Positions 44,589-54,529 are shown, counted from the first letter of the stretch. The stretch: DNA of 64,000 nt from Streptomyces sp. NBC_01237 (GCF_035917275.1 NZ_CP108508.1:5952001-6016000), one strand, 5' to 3'. Numbers and translations are program-made. The notes: generated by a model not told the origin, from the sequence alone.

Positions 44589-45149
44589 TCAGGACTCGAA
44601 GGTCGCCGCCAGCGCCTCGGCCAGCCCGGGGACCAGCCCCGCGCCGGTCAGGACCTCGGTGGGGGAGTCCTTCTCGCGCAGCCGTACGGCCGACTCCCGC
44701 GCCCCGTCCCGCAGTACGGCCACGGTCATCCGCACCTCCTGCCGGTCCGGGTGCTTGGCGACCCACTTGGTCAGCTGCTTGTCACTGAGTCCTTCCGGTA
44801 CGGACGCCTCGGCGGACGGCGGAAGCATCAGCCGCTCCACCGTCATGGCGCACCCGACCACGGAGTCGGGCCAGGCGATCGTGCCGAGGAAGTCGTCCAG
44901 CGCCGTGCCGGCGGGGAGCTCCTCCTGCTCGATGGGGGTGAGGGAGGCGGTCGTCGAACCGGTGTCGTCAAGGCCGAGCTGGGCGGCGAGACCGGGCTCC
45001 TGGACCCGCAGCCGGGCGGTGTCGACCAGGGCGAACAGCCGGGCCGGCTGGTCCCAGCCGAGGGTGGAGGCATAGGTGTCGATTTCGAGGACGGCGACGG
45101 TGAGGGGGCTCGCGGCCATCGGAGGGCCTGAGGGGGAAACGTTGGGCAT
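44589..45149 (-). CDS. PPA1309 family protein
   Basis: Conserved actinobacterial protein of 186 residues with the PPA1309 signature: VAVLEIDTYASTLGWDQPARLFALVDT, then VGCAMTVERLMLPP, and ELADRQEVRMTVAVLRDG-like strands. No catalytic motif or membrane segment is visible. The function is not known. It is divergent from the UPF0182 gene, with about 124 bases between the start codons for both promoters. Confidence 0.88.
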   Translation of the reverse strand: MPNVSPSGPPMAASPLTVAVLEIDTYASTLGWDQPARLFALVDTARLRVQEPGLAAQLGLDDTGSTTASLTPIEQEELPAGTALDDFLGTIAWPDSVVGCAMTVERLMLPPSAEASVPEGLSDKQLTKWVAKHPDRQEVRMTVAVLRDGARESAVRLREKDSPTEVLTGAGLVPGLAEALAATFES

Positions 45150-45273
45150 GGTGAATATCCTGCCTCCTTCCGCCCCGGGAACGGGAACTAGGTAAAGCCT
45201 CAGTAAGTTGCTTAGGTGGGCTCTACGATCGCGGGGCCCGCTTCACACGACCGATAGCTTCGAGGTGCGCACG

Positions 45274-48273
45274 TTGGCTTTCCAGATGCCGGACCGCGGC
45301 GGAGGCCCGACCGGGCCACGGATCAGAGTGGGCCGCCCGTCCCGGCGCGTCCGTACCCTGCTCATGACACTGGGCGTTCTGGCGGTTCTCGCCATGGCGT
45401 TCGTCATGTTCGCCGGGTTCTGGACGGACTGGCTCTGGTACCGGTCGGTGGCGTATTCATCCGTCTTCACCACCACCCTGTGGACCAAGATCGGGCTGTT
45501 CCTCGTGTTCGGACTGCTGATGGCCCTCGCCATCGGCGTGAACATCTGGCTCGCGCACCGGCTCAGGCCGCCACTGAGCGCGATGTCGCTGGAGCAGCAG
45601 AGCCTGGACCGCTATCGCATGAGCGTCGCCCCCTACAAGAAGTGGGTGCTGCTCGCGATCACCGCGCTCGTCGGACTGATCGCCGGAGCCTCCGCTTCCG
45701 GTCAGTGGCGTACGTGGCTGATGTATGTCAACGGTGTGTCGTTCGGGCAGAAGGACCCCCAGTTCAAGCTGGATGTGTCCTTCTACGCCTTCGACCTGCC
45801 GTGGTACCGCTTCCTGCTGGGCTTCGGCTTCGCGGCGACGGTGCTCTCGCTGATCGCCGCCGCCCTGACCCACTACCTGTACGGCGGGCTGCGGATCACC
45901 AGCCCCGGTGCGCGGGCGACGGGTGCGGCCACCGGCCATCTCTCGGTGCTGCTCGGCATCTTCGTCTCCCTGAAGGCCGTGGCCTACTGGCTCGACCGGT
46001 ACGGCCTGGCGGTGAAGTCCAGTGACTTCAAGGCCACGGACAACTGGACGGGCCTCCGGTACGTCGACGCGAACGCCTACCTGCCGGCGAAGACCATCCT
46101 GTTCTGCATCGCCGCGATCTGCGCCGTGCTGTTCTTCGCGACGCTGTGGCGGCGCACCTGGCAGCTGCCGGTGATCGGCTTCGGCCTGATGGTGCTCTCG
46201 GCGATCCTGATCGGCGGGCTCTACCCGGCGATCGTGCAGAAGTTCCAGGTCCAGCCGAACGAGCAGGCCAAGGAAGCACCGTTCATCCGGAAGAACATCG
46301 AGGCGACCCGCGACGCGTACGACATCGACGATGCCCAGGTCGACGACTACGCGGGCAAGGCCACCACGACCGATGACACCAAGCTGCGCGCAAGCGCGGA
46401 CGCGGCGGCCAGTTACCGGGTGATGGACCCCAACGTCGTCTCCCCGGCCTTCCAGCAGCTCCAGCAGAAGAGGAACTACTACCAGTTCCCCAAGACCCTG
46501 GACGTCGACCGCTACAAGGGCAAGGACGGCAAGGAACAGGACACCGTCATCGGCCTGCGCGAGCTCAACCTCCAGGGCCTGCCCAAGCGGAACTGGATCA
46601 ACGACCACTTCACCTACACCCACGGCTACGGCGCCATCGCGGCCCGGGGCACCACCACCGGTACGAACCCGGCGGGCTCCCCGGACTTCACCGAGTCGGG
46701 TCTGCCCGCCACCGGCGAGCTGGGCAAGTACGAGCAGCGGATCTACTACGGCGAGAAGACCGAGCAGTACTCCATCGTCGGCGGGCCCCAGAAGGAGCTC
46801 GACTACGAGGAGGACGGCGAGAAGACCACCAGTTACAAGGGCAACAGCGGGGTCAGTCTCTCCAGCGCGTTCAACCGCGCCGCCTACGCGGTCTCCTTCA
46901 GCGAGCCGCAGATCCTGTACTCGGGAGCGATCGGCGAGGGCTCGCGGATTCTGTACAACCGCACGCCCAAGGAGCGGGTCGAGGCGGTCGCCCCGTGGCT
47001 GACCATCGACGGTGACGCCTATCCGGCGGTCGTCGACGGACGCATTCAGTGGGTCGTCGACGCGTACACCACGACGAACGGCTACCCGTACGCCTCGCGT
47101 ACGACGCTCGGTGACACCACGGCCGACTCGCTGACCACCAACCAGCGCGCGGTCGTCGCCCAGCAGAACCAGGTCAACTACATCCGCAACTCGGTGAAGG
47201 CGACCGTCGACGCGTACGACGGCAAGGTCAAGCTCTACGAGTGGGACACCAAGGACCCGGTGCTCAAGACCTGGCGCAAGGCGTTCCCCGGGACCGTGAA
47301 GTCCCGGGCGGACATCCCCCAGGAACTGATGGACCACCTGCGGTACCCGCAGGACCTGTTCAAGGTCCAGCGCGAGCTGCTCACCCGCTACCACGTCGAG
47401 AACCCCGCCCAGTTCTACAGCGGCAGTGACGCGTGGCAGGTGCCGGACGACCCGACCAACAAGGAGCCGGGAGCCGTTCCGCCGTACTACCTGAGCATGA
47501 AGATGCCGGGGCAGGACTCGCAGAAGTTCTCGCTGACCACCACGTTCACTCCGAAGGGGCGTCCCGACCTGGGGGCGTTCATGGCGGTGGACGCGGACGC
47601 GGCCAGCAAGGACTACGGCACCATCAGGCTGCTGCGGGTCACCACCACGGTGAAGGGCCCGGGTCAGGTACAGAGTGAGCTCAACGGCAACGACGACGTC
47701 GCCGAGTTCGTGAGAAACCTCAAGGGCACCGACTCCGACATCGAGTACGGCAATCTGCTCACCGTGCCGCTCGAAGGGGGCTTCCTCTACATCGAGCCGG
47801 TCTACACGCGCGGTGGCACGCAGAACTACCCGCTGCTGCGCAAGGTCGCCGCCTCGTACGGATCGAAGATCGTCTTCGAGAACAGTCTCGGGGAGGCGCT
47901 CAACGCGGTCTTCGGGGTCGAGGGCGATACGACGACTCCGCCGACCGAGCCCACCGAGCCACCGGGTGACACCACCAAGCCCCCGGTCACCGGGAGCGCC
48001 GCTCTGAAGCAGGCCATCGCGGATGCCCAGAAGGCGTACACCGAGGGCGAGACGGCACTGAAGGAACAGGACTGGACCGCCTACGGCAAGGCTCAGGCGG
48101 CGCTGGAGGAAGCCCTCCAGCGGGCGGCGGCGGCCCAGCCCAAGGCCGGCAGTCAGGCCGACAAGCCCGCGGCCGGTTCCGACAAGCCGGGCAGCGATGC
48201 CGACAAGGCGGGCGACAAGGCCGACAAGGCCGATGAGAAGGGCAGCGACCAGGTCAGCGACCAGGGCAGCTGA
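45274..48273 (+). CDS. UPF0182 family large membrane protein
   Basis: Protein of 999 residues. The TTG at 45274 (AFQMPDRGG) is preceded by GAGGTG at 7 bases, so it is preferred over GTG 45265 and over the longer frame from 45208. The N-terminal third has about seven membrane helices (first at ~28-50), the middle is a large extracytoplasmic domain with [16 protein letters not shown] and [19 protein letters not shown], and the last ~100 residues are a disordered Lys/Asp/Ala tail. It matches Rv3193c in the mycobacterial block. Function unknown; an envelope role is likely from topology. Confidence 0.93.
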   Translation: MAFQMPDRGGGPTGPRIRVGRPSRRVRTLLMTLGVLAVLAMAFVMFAGFWTDWLWYRSVAYSSVFTTTLWTKIGLFLVFGLLMALAIGVNIWLAHRLRPPLSAMSLEQQSLDRYRMSVAPYKKWVLLAITALVGLIAGASASGQWRTWLMYVNGVSFGQKDPQFKLDVSFYAFDLPWYRFLLGFGFAATVLSLIAAALTHYLYGGLRITSPGARATGAATGHLSVLLGIFVSLKAVAYWLDRYGLAVKSSDFKATDNWTGLRYVDANAYLPAKTILFCIAAICAVLFFATLWRRTWQLPVIGFGLMVLSAILIGGLYPAIVQKFQVQPNEQAKEAPFIRKNIEATRDAYDIDDAQVDDYAGKATTTDDTKLRASADAAASYRVMDPNVVSPAFQQLQQKRNYYQFPKTLDVDRYKGKDGKEQDTVIGLRELNLQGLPKRNWINDHFTYTHGYGAIAARGTTTGTNPAGSPDFTESGLPATGELGKYEQRIYYGEKTEQYSIVGGPQKELDYEEDGEKTTSYKGNSGVSLSSAFNRAAYAVSFSEPQILYSGAIGEGSRILYNRTPKERVEAVAPWLTIDGDAYPAVVDGRIQWVVDAYTTTNGYPYASRTTLGDTTADSLTTNQRAVVAQQNQVNYIRNSVKATVDAYDGKVKLYEWDTKDPVLKTWRKAFPGTVKSRADIPQELMDHLRYPQDLFKVQRELLTRYHVENPAQFYSGSDAWQVPDDPTNKEPGAVPPYYLSMKMPGQDSQKFSLTTTFTPKGRPDLGAFMAVDADAASKDYGTIRLLRVTTTVKGPGQVQSELNGNDDVAEFVRNLKGTDSDIEYGNLLTVPLEGGFLYIEPVYTRGGTQNYPLLRKVAASYGSKIVFENSLGEALNAVFGVEGDTTTPPTEPTEPPGDTTKPPVTGSAALKQAIADAQKAYTEGETALKEQDWTAYGKAQAALEEALQRAAAAQPKAGSQADKPAAGSDKPGSDADKAGDKADKADEKGSDQVSDQGS

Positions 48274-48280
48274 GAAAGAC

Positions 48281-48325
48281 CCACCCCGCGTCGTGGTACT
48301 GTTTGAACACAACGACGCGGGGTGG
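48281..48325 (+). repeat. Inverted repeat overlapping the first initiator tRNA 5' end
   Basis: CCACCCCGCGTCGT (48281-48294) is the exact reverse complement of ACGACGCGGGGTGG (48312-48325). The second arm contains the whole 5' acceptor strand of the tRNA and its first D-arm bases. A 17-base loop separates the arms. The second tRNA copy lacks this upstream arm. Confidence 0.85.
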
Positions 48326-48389
48326 AGCAGCTCGGTAGCTCGCTGGGCTCATAACCCAGAGGTCGCAGGTTCAAATCCTGTCCCCGCTA
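48316..48389 (+). tRNA. tRNA-fMet (initiator), copy 1
   Basis: 74-base tRNA without encoded CCA. The anticodon CAT lies in CTCATAA, the anticodon stem has the three G-C pairs (GGG/CCC) of initiators, the T loop is TTCAAAT, and acceptor position 1 is C opposite U72, the unpaired base that identifies initiator tRNA. Bases 48313-48394 are identical to the second copy at 50831-50912. Confidence 0.96.
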
Positions 48390-48397
48390 CTGAAAAA

Positions 48398-48430
48398 CGA
48401 AGGCCCGGATCCATGGGATCCGGGCCTTCG
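48398..48430 (+). terminator. Terminator after initiator tRNA copy 1
   Basis: A 15-bp perfect stem (48398-48412 with 48416-48430) with loop ATG. It carries the core GGCCCGGATCC also used by the second copy. Confidence 0.88.
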
Positions 48431-48611
48431 TCATGTCATCAGATCCCGCATCAGGACTTTCTCGTGTAGTGGGCGTGAAGTGCGGTTCGCTGGGCACGAG
48501 TTGGACTTGGACGTGTTTGACTTGTCTCCCTGTGGGCATGTCGACAAAACGCTGAAGTGACCTAACTGGCCGCGATATTCCAGGTGTACGCGGGTTGTAG
48601 GTGGTGCGACG

Positions 48612-50696
48612 ATGGTATTTATGGGGGACAGGGCAACTCTGTTGGAGACAGGGCGGTTTGTGCAGCGTCGCGGCTATGAGACCGAAAAAGCGGAAGATGC
48701 GGCATTTGCTGCTGCCGTGAACGGTCCGGCCGCACATGTGGGCAGGACGAACACCGGCAGCGCCGCCGGTACCGCGGGCACCTTCGAAGCCGTCGGCGAC
48801 GACGTGGACAACGCCGGGACCACGGACGCGATGGACGCGGCGGACAGCGCCGAGAGCGAGGCGCGCCACCGCCGTGCCGCCGACGCCGGGGACACGGCGT
48901 CGATGAGCGTGCTGGGCGCACTGCTGCTGCGCCGCGGAGACCTGGACAGCGCCGAGACCTATCTGCGTGCGGCCACCGCCGAGGGCGACCGGGCCGCCGC
49001 CAACAATCTGGGTGTCCTCCTCCACCAGCGCGGCTACCTGGACGAGGCCGCCGGGTGGTGGCGCATCGCCGCCGTCGCCGGCTCCGCGGCCGCCGCGCAC
49101 GCGCTCGGCCGCCACTTCCGCGAGCGCGGCGACGAGCCCGGCGCCGAGTACTGGCTGCGCCAGTCCGCCGAACAGGGCCACGCGCTGGGCGCCTATGCCC
49201 TGGCCGACCTCCTGGAGCACCGCAGCGACGTCGGCGCGGAGCGCTGGCTGCGCGCCGCCGCCGAGCAGGGGCACCGGGAGGCCGCGTACCGCCTCGCCCG
49301 CACCCTGGAGCGGAACGCCGTCGAGGACCCGCACGACGCCTTCGGCCTCGGCCGGGCGGCCGGGCCCGGCGCGGCGCGGCGTGCTCTCGCGGCCTCCGGC
49401 TCCGACACGCTCGCGGGCCGCGTTCCGACAGCGTCCCGTGGTCCGGGCCGGGCGGGCGACGGCCCCGTGGCGGGTCCGGCCGCCGGACGCGTGGGCGAGG
49501 CCGAGCAGTGGTACCGGCAGGCCGCCGCACGCGGTCACCGGCGGGCCGCCCTGCACCTCGGCGCGATCCTGGAACAGCGCGGCGAACTCAAGGAGGCCGG
49601 TCGCTGGTACCTCACCTCCGCCAAGGATGGCGAGCCGCGCGCCGCCTGCGCCCTCGGCTTCCTGCTGCGCGACGCGGGCGACGAGGAGAGTGCGGCCGTG
49701 TGGTGGCTTCGCGCCGCCCAGGACGGCGACGGCAACGCCGCCAACGCCCTGGGGGCCCTGCACGCCGCCCGCGGTGAGCAGCAGACCGCCGAGCGGTGGT
49801 ACCGGGCCGCGATGGACGCGGGTGACGTCAACGGCGCGTACAACCTCGGGCTGCTCTGCGCGGCCCAGGACCGCACGCCGCAGGCCGAGCAGTGGTACCG
49901 CCGTGCCGCCTACGCCGGACACCGTGAGGCCGCCAACGCCCTGGCCGTACTGCTGCTCCAGGCCGGGGACCACACCGGGGCCGAGCCCTGGTTCTCCAAG
50001 GCGGCCGAGGCGGGCAGCGTGGACGCCGCCTTCAACCTCGGCATCCTGCACGCCGGGCGGGACGAGGACCGCACGGCGCTGGGCTGGTACCAGCGGGCCG
50101 CCGCGGCCGGACACATCGACGCCGCGCTCCAGGTCGGCATGGCTCTGCTGCGCGAGGGCGAGGAGCAGGAGGCCGAGCGCCATCTGCGCTGCGCGGCGGG
50201 CGGTGGCAGTGCCGAGGCCGCCTTCCGGCTGGCCGGGGTCCTGGACTCCCGGCAGCCGCCGCCCGGCCCCCCGGCGCTCGGCGAGCCGATGCCGGAGAAG
50301 ACCGAGTGCGAGGAGTGGTACGAGCGGGCCGCCCAGCAGGGTCACCGCCGCGCCCAGGTCCGGGTCGGAATGCTCGCCGCCGCACGTGGCGACGTGGACA
50401 GCGCCGCGCACTGGTACCGGGAGGCCGCCGAGGCGGGCAGCCGCAACGGCGCGTTCAACCTCGGGCTGCTGCTCGCCCGTGAGGGCAGCGAGCGCGAGGC
50501 CGCCCTGTGGTGGAGCCGCGCCGCGAACGCCGGCCATGGCCGTGCCGCGCTGCGCCTGGCCCTGCTCGCCGCCCGCCGGGGCGAGCTCGCCGAGGGGCAG
50601 CGCTGGTGCGCCCGTGCCGTCGAGCTGGGTCCGGCGGAGGTCGCCGAGCGGGCGGCCCGGCTGCGCGAGGCGCTGCACCAGGAGCTCACCGCGTAG
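48612..50696 (+). CDS. Sel1-like repeat protein
   Basis: Protein of 694 residues from ATG 48612 (TAGGTGG site upstream; ATG 48621 is an in-frame alternative). The first ~90 residues are low complexity, then come at least fourteen Sel1/TPR-like helical hairpins of about 36 residues with the recurring pattern A-x4-L-(G/A)-x-L-x10-A-E-x-W-(Y/L)-R-x-A-A-x-x-G. It is a scaffold for protein-protein contacts. No signal peptide or enzyme domain is seen. Two initiator tRNA genes flank it. Confidence 0.88.
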   Translation: MVFMGDRATLLETGRFVQRRGYETEKAEDAAFAAAVNGPAAHVGRTNTGSAAGTAGTFEAVGDDVDNAGTTDAMDAADSAESEARHRRAADAGDTASMSVLGALLLRRGDLDSAETYLRAATAEGDRAAANNLGVLLHQRGYLDEAAGWWRIAAVAGSAAAAHALGRHFRERGDEPGAEYWLRQSAEQGHALGAYALADLLEHRSDVGAERWLRAAAEQGHREAAYRLARTLERNAVEDPHDAFGLGRAAGPGAARRALAASGSDTLAGRVPTASRGPGRAGDGPVAGPAAGRVGEAEQWYRQAAARGHRRAALHLGAILEQRGELKEAGRWYLTSAKDGEPRAACALGFLLRDAGDEESAAVWWLRAAQDGDGNAANALGALHAARGEQQTAERWYRAAMDAGDVNGAYNLGLLCAAQDRTPQAEQWYRRAAYAGHREAANALAVLLLQAGDHTGAEPWFSKAAEAGSVDAAFNLGILHAGRDEDRTALGWYQRAAAAGHIDAALQVGMALLREGEEQEAERHLRCAAGGGSAEAAFRLAGVLDSRQPPPGPPALGEPMPEKTECEEWYERAAQQGHRRAQVRVGMLAAARGDVDSAAHWYREAAEAGSRNGAFNLGLLLAREGSEREAALWWSRAANAGHGRAALRLALLAARRGELAEGQRWCARAVELGPAEVAERAARLREALHQELTA

Positions 50697-50833
50697 CACC
50701 GCGCCGCCCGTTCCCGGAGTGTCCCCGGTCACGGGCCGTCGTCGTGCGCGCGCCGGGGATTTCGGGGCGGCCCCTGGGGCGGTCGAGTGAATTTGCGCTG
50801 GTCGGCGGGGTGACGTAGTGTTGCATTCATCGA

Positions 50834-50907
50834 CGCGGGGTGGAGCAGCTCGGTAGCTCGCTGGGCTCATAACCCAGAGGTCGCAGGTTCAAATCCTGTC
50901 CCCGCTA
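50834..50907 (+). tRNA. tRNA-fMet (initiator), copy 2
   Basis: Identical in all 74 bases to copy 1, with C1 opposite U72, three G-C pairs below the anticodon loop and anticodon CAT. The upstream arm of the copy 1 inverted repeat is absent here (TTGCATTCAT precedes the CGACG). Confidence 0.96.
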
Positions 50908-50913
50908 CTGAAG

Positions 50914-50951
50914 ACAGAGGCCCGGATCCTTTCAAGGATCCGGGCCTCTGT
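50914..50951. terminator. Terminator after initiator tRNA copy 2
   Basis: A 17-bp perfect stem (50914-50930 with 50935-50951) with loop TTCA. It also ends the opposite-strand ABC importer transcript. Confidence 0.88.
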
Positions 50952-50985
50952 CATGTGCGGGATCGGGTGCCTGCCCAGGGCCCGC

Positions 50986-52122
50986 TCAGTCCCGGTGGCC
51001 GACGGCCTCCCCGTAGAGCGCACGGTCCACGGCCTTCTCCTCCGGCACCGGATCGCCGTCCAGCACCCCCGCGTCCCGGTACGCCTGTTGCAGCCGGTCC
51101 GTCGTGCCCTCGCGGATCTCCCAGTCCATCCGCATCGAGGGCGTCGACCGCAGCACCGGCTCGCCGGTCCGCATCAGCTTCGCGAGGGTGGAGACGAAGG
51201 CGGGGTCGGCCTTGTAGTCCCCGGCGAAGTAGGTGTTCACGGTCCTGATGTAGGCGCGCAGGAACGCGACGCCCGCGTCCGGGTCCTCGTTCAGCAGGGT
51301 CGGCCCGAAGAGCAGGCCGCCCAGCGGTTCACCGAGCGGCTGGCCGCCCAGGAACGCGTACTTCCCGTCGCCGTCGACCTTGCGCCAGACCGGGTCGAGC
51401 AGCCAGGCGGAATCCACTCCGCCGTTGCGCAGGGCGGTCAGCACATCGGCGGATCCGAGCTGCTGGAAGGCGATCCTGTCCAGACCGCCGCCGTGCTTCT
51501 TCAGGGAGGTGGCCATCGGGTACATGATCACCGACCCCTTGCCGATCATGGTGCCGAGCCGCCGCCCCGCCATGTCGACCCGGTCGGCGCTCTCGCCTTC
51601 CTTGAGCCGTACCCACAGGCCGCTGCGGGAGGTGGCGGCGGGGGAGAAGTTCCCGGCCACCCACTTGATGGCGAAGCCGCCGTTGATGCCGTTCATCACG
51701 GCCGCCTCGGGAGCCGCCCACTGGGCGTCCACATCGCCGCGGGCCAGCAACGGCAGGGCGTCCGGGGTCGGCAGCACCTTCAGCCGGACGTCCAGGCCCT
51801 CCTTGGCGAATTCGCCCTCGGCGACCGCGACCTGGAGCGGAGCGACGTACTCCGCGCTCAGCGTCCCGGTCGCCACGGTGATCGTCCGCTTCTTCTCCAG
51901 CGGCTGCGGGGCGGGCGCGCCCTTGTCGCAGCGCGCCGGTTCACGGTCGGGCGCGCGGTCGGCCGGGTCGCTCCAGGCGGCCGGGCCGCAGCCCGCGACG
52001 GGCTTGACGGCGCGGGGTGCCCTGGGTGCGTCTTCGCTCGCGGTGCCGCCCCCGGCGCAGGCGGTCGCCGTGAGCAGGGACGCCGCCAGGAGGACGGCGG
52101 TGCAGGTGGAGGGGATACGCAC
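50986..52122 (-). CDS. ABC importer substrate-binding lipoprotein (nitrate/sulfonate/taurine type)
   Basis: Periplasmic-type binding protein of 378 residues. GTG 52122 has GGAGG upstream and gives a lipoprotein signal ending TATAC near residue 22. The SsuA/TauA-type fold is seen in TVATGTLSAEYVAPLQVAVAEG, FAKEGLDVRLKVLPTPDALPLLARGDVDAQWA and ALRNGGVDSAWLLDPVW. The ligand (alkanesulfonate, nitrate, taurine or a pyrimidine precursor) cannot be told. The permease and ATPase genes follow the same strand. Confidence 0.9.
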   Translation of the reverse strand: MRIPSTCTAVLLAASLLTATACAGGGTASEDAPRAPRAVKPVAGCGPAAWSDPADRAPDREPARCDKGAPAPQPLEKKRTITVATGTLSAEYVAPLQVAVAEGEFAKEGLDVRLKVLPTPDALPLLARGDVDAQWAAPEAAVMNGINGGFAIKWVAGNFSPAATSRSGLWVRLKEGESADRVDMAGRRLGTMIGKGSVIMYPMATSLKKHGGGLDRIAFQQLGSADVLTALRNGGVDSAWLLDPVWRKVDGDGKYAFLGGQPLGEPLGGLLFGPTLLNEDPDAGVAFLRAYIRTVNTYFAGDYKADPAFVSTLAKLMRTGEPVLRSTPSMRMDWEIREGTTDRLQQAYRDAGVLDGDPVPEEKAVDRALYGEAVGHRD

Positions 52123-52157
52123 AGTGCCTCCGTACGAGAGGGGGAGAGGGCCGCGGT

Positions 52158-53030
52158 TCACGACTGGCCGCGGCCGCGGTCGCGCGGCGCCCAGGGGGTG
52201 AGCAGCCGCCCGGCGATCCGTACCAGCTCGGAGAAGACGACGCCGAGCACGGCCACGCAGACGATCCCGACGAACATCACGTCGTTCTGGAAGAGCGCCC
52301 GGGAGTCGAAGATCAGATGGCCGAGCCCGTCGGCCGCCGCGATCTGCTCGGACGCGACGATGACCAGCACCGCGACGCCCGCCGCGATCCGCGCACCGAC
52401 CAGGACGGCCGGCAGTGAGGCGGGCAGCAGCACATGCCGGAACATCTGCCAGGGCGAGGCGCCGAACACCCGCCCGGCGTCGCGGTGCCCGGACGGGACG
52501 GCGAGGACGGCCGCCATGGTGGAGATCCAGACGAAGAAGAAGACGGTGGCGGCGACCAGCGCGATCTGCGGACCTTCACCGAGGCCGAACATATTGAGGA
52601 AGACCGGCAGGAGCGCCAGCTTCGGTACGACGTAGAGCGCGTCCAGCAAGGGTTCCAGCGCCGCCCGTACGAGAGCGAGTGAGCCCATCAGCAGCCCGAG
52701 CGCGTATCCGGCGGCCGTGCCGATCGCGTAGCCGCCGAGGACCCGCTTGAGGGTGGCCCACACGTCGGGCCACAGCTCCCCGTCGGCAGCCCGGTCCCAG
52801 CCGTCGGCGGCGATGGTGGAGGGCGCCGGATACACCCGCGCGTCGATCCAGGAGCGCTCGGCGGCCAGCTGCCACAGCAGGACGAGCGCCAGCGGTACGG
52901 AGACGGCGAGCGCCACCTCCAGGGTGCGGCGCCTGCGGTGGGTGCGGCCGGGACGCAGCTCGCGCGGTCCGGGCCGGCGGACGAGGACGTCGTCGCGGGT
53001 GCGCGGCGGGGTCTTCACGGAGGCGCTCAT
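52158..53030 (-). CDS. ABC importer permease (nitrate/sulfonate/taurine type)
   Basis: Membrane permease of 290 residues with six hydrophobic helices. The coupling helix is LPASLPAVLVGARIAAGVAV (LPA-x-LP-x-x-L-x-G-x-R), typical of the SsuC/TauC class. The frame is open to 53948 but the ATG at 53030 is fixed by its overlap with the ATPase stop (ATGA). Upstream is the ATPase gene; downstream lies the binding protein. Confidence 0.92.
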   Translation of the reverse strand: MSASVKTPPRTRDDVLVRRPGPRELRPGRTHRRRRTLEVALAVSVPLALVLLWQLAAERSWIDARVYPAPSTIAADGWDRAADGELWPDVWATLKRVLGGYAIGTAAGYALGLLMGSLALVRAALEPLLDALYVVPKLALLPVFLNMFGLGEGPQIALVAATVFFFVWISTMAAVLAVPSGHRDAGRVFGASPWQMFRHVLLPASLPAVLVGARIAAGVAVLVIVASEQIAAADGLGHLIFDSRALFQNDVMFVGIVCVAVLGVVFSELVRIAGRLLTPWAPRDRGRGQS

Positions 53031-53845
53031 GCCGGGACCGCCTCCCTTCGCACCTCGCCGCGCAGTACGTCCCACAACTCGGCCTTCAGCGCGGTGAACG
53101 CGGTGGTCGCCCGGATGTCCGCGGTGCGTGGACGGTCGAACGGCGGGCGGTGCTCGGCGATGATCCGGCCCGGCCGGGCGGACATCACCAGCACCCGGTC
53201 GCCGAGCAGGATGGCCTCTTCGAGGCTGTGGGTGATGAAGAGCACCGTGGTGCGGGTGGTCTGGGTGAGGTCCAGCAGTTCGTCCTGGAGGATCGTGCGC
53301 AACTGGGCGTCGAGCGCGGCGAAGGGCTCGTCCATCAGCAGCATCTCGGGTTCCACGGCGAGTGCCCGCGCGATGGCCACCCGCTGCCGCATCCCGCCCG
53401 AGAGCGCCGCCGGGTAGGCGTCGGCGAACTCGGACAGGCCCATTCTGGCCAGCCAGTCCCGGGCCCTGGCATCGGCCTCCTTGCGGGGGACGCGCTGGAT
53501 GTCGAGGCCGAAGCGGACGTTGGCGAGGACGTTCTTCCAGTCGTAGATCCCGTAGTCCTGAAAGATCATCGCGGCCGGCCGGGGCGATGCCGTGCGGATC
53601 TCCAGCTCGCCCGCGCTGGGGCGCAGCAGTCCGGCGGCTATCCGCAGGAGTGTGGATTTGCCACAGCCGGACGGGCCGACGAGGCAGGTGAACTCGCCCG
53701 GTGCGATCTCGATGTCCACGGGGCCGAGGGCGGGCAGGGCGTGGGCACCGCGCCCGAAGGAGCGGGCCAGTCCACGGGCACGGAGCTTGGGCGGTACGGG
53801 GGCGGGTGTTCCGGGCGGAGGTGGGGTCGGGTGCGCAGCTCCCAC
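53027..53845 (-). CDS. ABC importer ATPase (SsuB/TauB type)
   Basis: ATP-binding subunit of about 272 residues. Walker A GPSGCGKSTLL, Q-loop FQDYGIYDWKNV, signature LSGGMRQRVAIARAL and Walker B LLMDEPFAALDAQ are intact. The start is uncertain: GTG 53845 has the best site (AGGAG at 6 bases) and is adopted; the frame is also open from GTG 53881 and 53920. It is the first gene of the ATPase-permease-binding protein operon. The 220 bases before the catR region hold no further gene. Confidence 0.9.
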   Translation of the reverse strand: MGAAHPTPPPPGTPAPVPPKLRARGLARSFGRGAHALPALGPVDIEIAPGEFTCLVGPSGCGKSTLLRIAAGLLRPSAGELEIRTASPRPAAMIFQDYGIYDWKNVLANVRFGLDIQRVPRKEADARARDWLARMGLSEFADAYPAALSGGMRQRVAIARALAVEPEMLLMDEPFAALDAQLRTILQDELLDLTQTTRTTVLFITHSLEEAILLGDRVLVMSARPGRIIAEHRPPFDRPRTADIRATTAFTALKAELWDVLRGEVRREAVPA

Positions 53846-54065
53846 GGGTCTCTCCTCGTGTCCATCGAGGTGCGGATCCACCGCGTGTGACGCAGATGAC
53901 GGGAGCGGCAGGGGAGTCACGGGTGCCGTGGGGCGTCACAGGTGTCACCGGCGGGGGCGATCACCGCCGACGATATGACGACCCGTCAGATTCGGGAAGG
54001 GGGTACGCGAAAGCCCCGGCGCGCGTGGCGCCGGGGCTTCGTCGGTGGGTCCGTGGGGCCAGGGG

Positions 54066-54485
54066 TCAGGCCGTACTGGCGCAGTTCGGGCAGATGCCGC
54101 GGTACGTCACCTCGACGCCGGAGACCGTGAAGCCGAACCGCTCGTCGGGCGACAGGTCCGCGAGCGGGTCGCCCGAGGGGTGGACGTCGCGGATGGTGCC
54201 GCACCGCGCGCAGACCAGGTGGTGGTGGGGGCGGTGGGCGTTCGGGTCGTAGCGCTTGGCCCGGCGGTCGGTGGAGACCTCCAGGACCTCGCCCAGGGAC
54301 ACCATCTCGCCCAGGGTGTTGTACACGGTGGCCCGGGAGATCTCGGGAAGCCGGTCGACGGCCCTCGCGTGCACCTCGTCCGCCGTCAGGTGGACATGGT
54401 CCCCGTCGAGGACCTCGGCCACGACACGCCGCTGCGCCGTCATGCGCCAGCCGCGTCCTCGGAGTCGTTCCAGCAGGTCACTCAT
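54066..54485 (-). CDS. catR: Fur-family peroxide regulator CatR
   Basis: Fur/PerR-type repressor of 139 residues. The winged helix (about 1-80) contains LTADEVHARAVDRLPEISRATVYNTL; the metal motifs are HRPHHHLVCARCGT, with CxxC, and the C-terminal CPNCAS. In Streptomyces this class represses the neighbouring catalase gene and itself and is inactivated by hydrogen peroxide. It is divergent from katA with the shared operator region in between. Confidence 0.92.
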   Translation of the reverse strand: MSDLLERLRGRGWRMTAQRRVVAEVLDGDHVHLTADEVHARAVDRLPEISRATVYNTLGEMVSLGEVLEVSTDRRAKRYDPNAHRPHHHLVCARCGTIRDVHPSGDPLADLSPDERFGFTVSGVEVTYRGICPNCASTA

Positions 54486-54529
54486 GGGATTCAGCCTAAC
54501 AGTGAGGGGACCGTGTTCCGAATAGATGT

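Noticed and set aside
45457..48312. Antisense ORF of over 950 codons opposite the UPF0182 gene
   Set aside because: The plus-strand protein has membrane helices and a known family; the opposite product is Arg/Val-rich with no fold.
48316..48389. Elongator tRNA-Met
   Set aside because: C1 opposite U72 and the three G-C pairs in the anticodon stem identify the initiator form.
48313..50912. Integration element bounded by tRNA direct repeats
   Set aside because: There is no integrase, excisionase or foreign gene; the single gene inside is a normal high-GC Streptomyces Sel1 gene.
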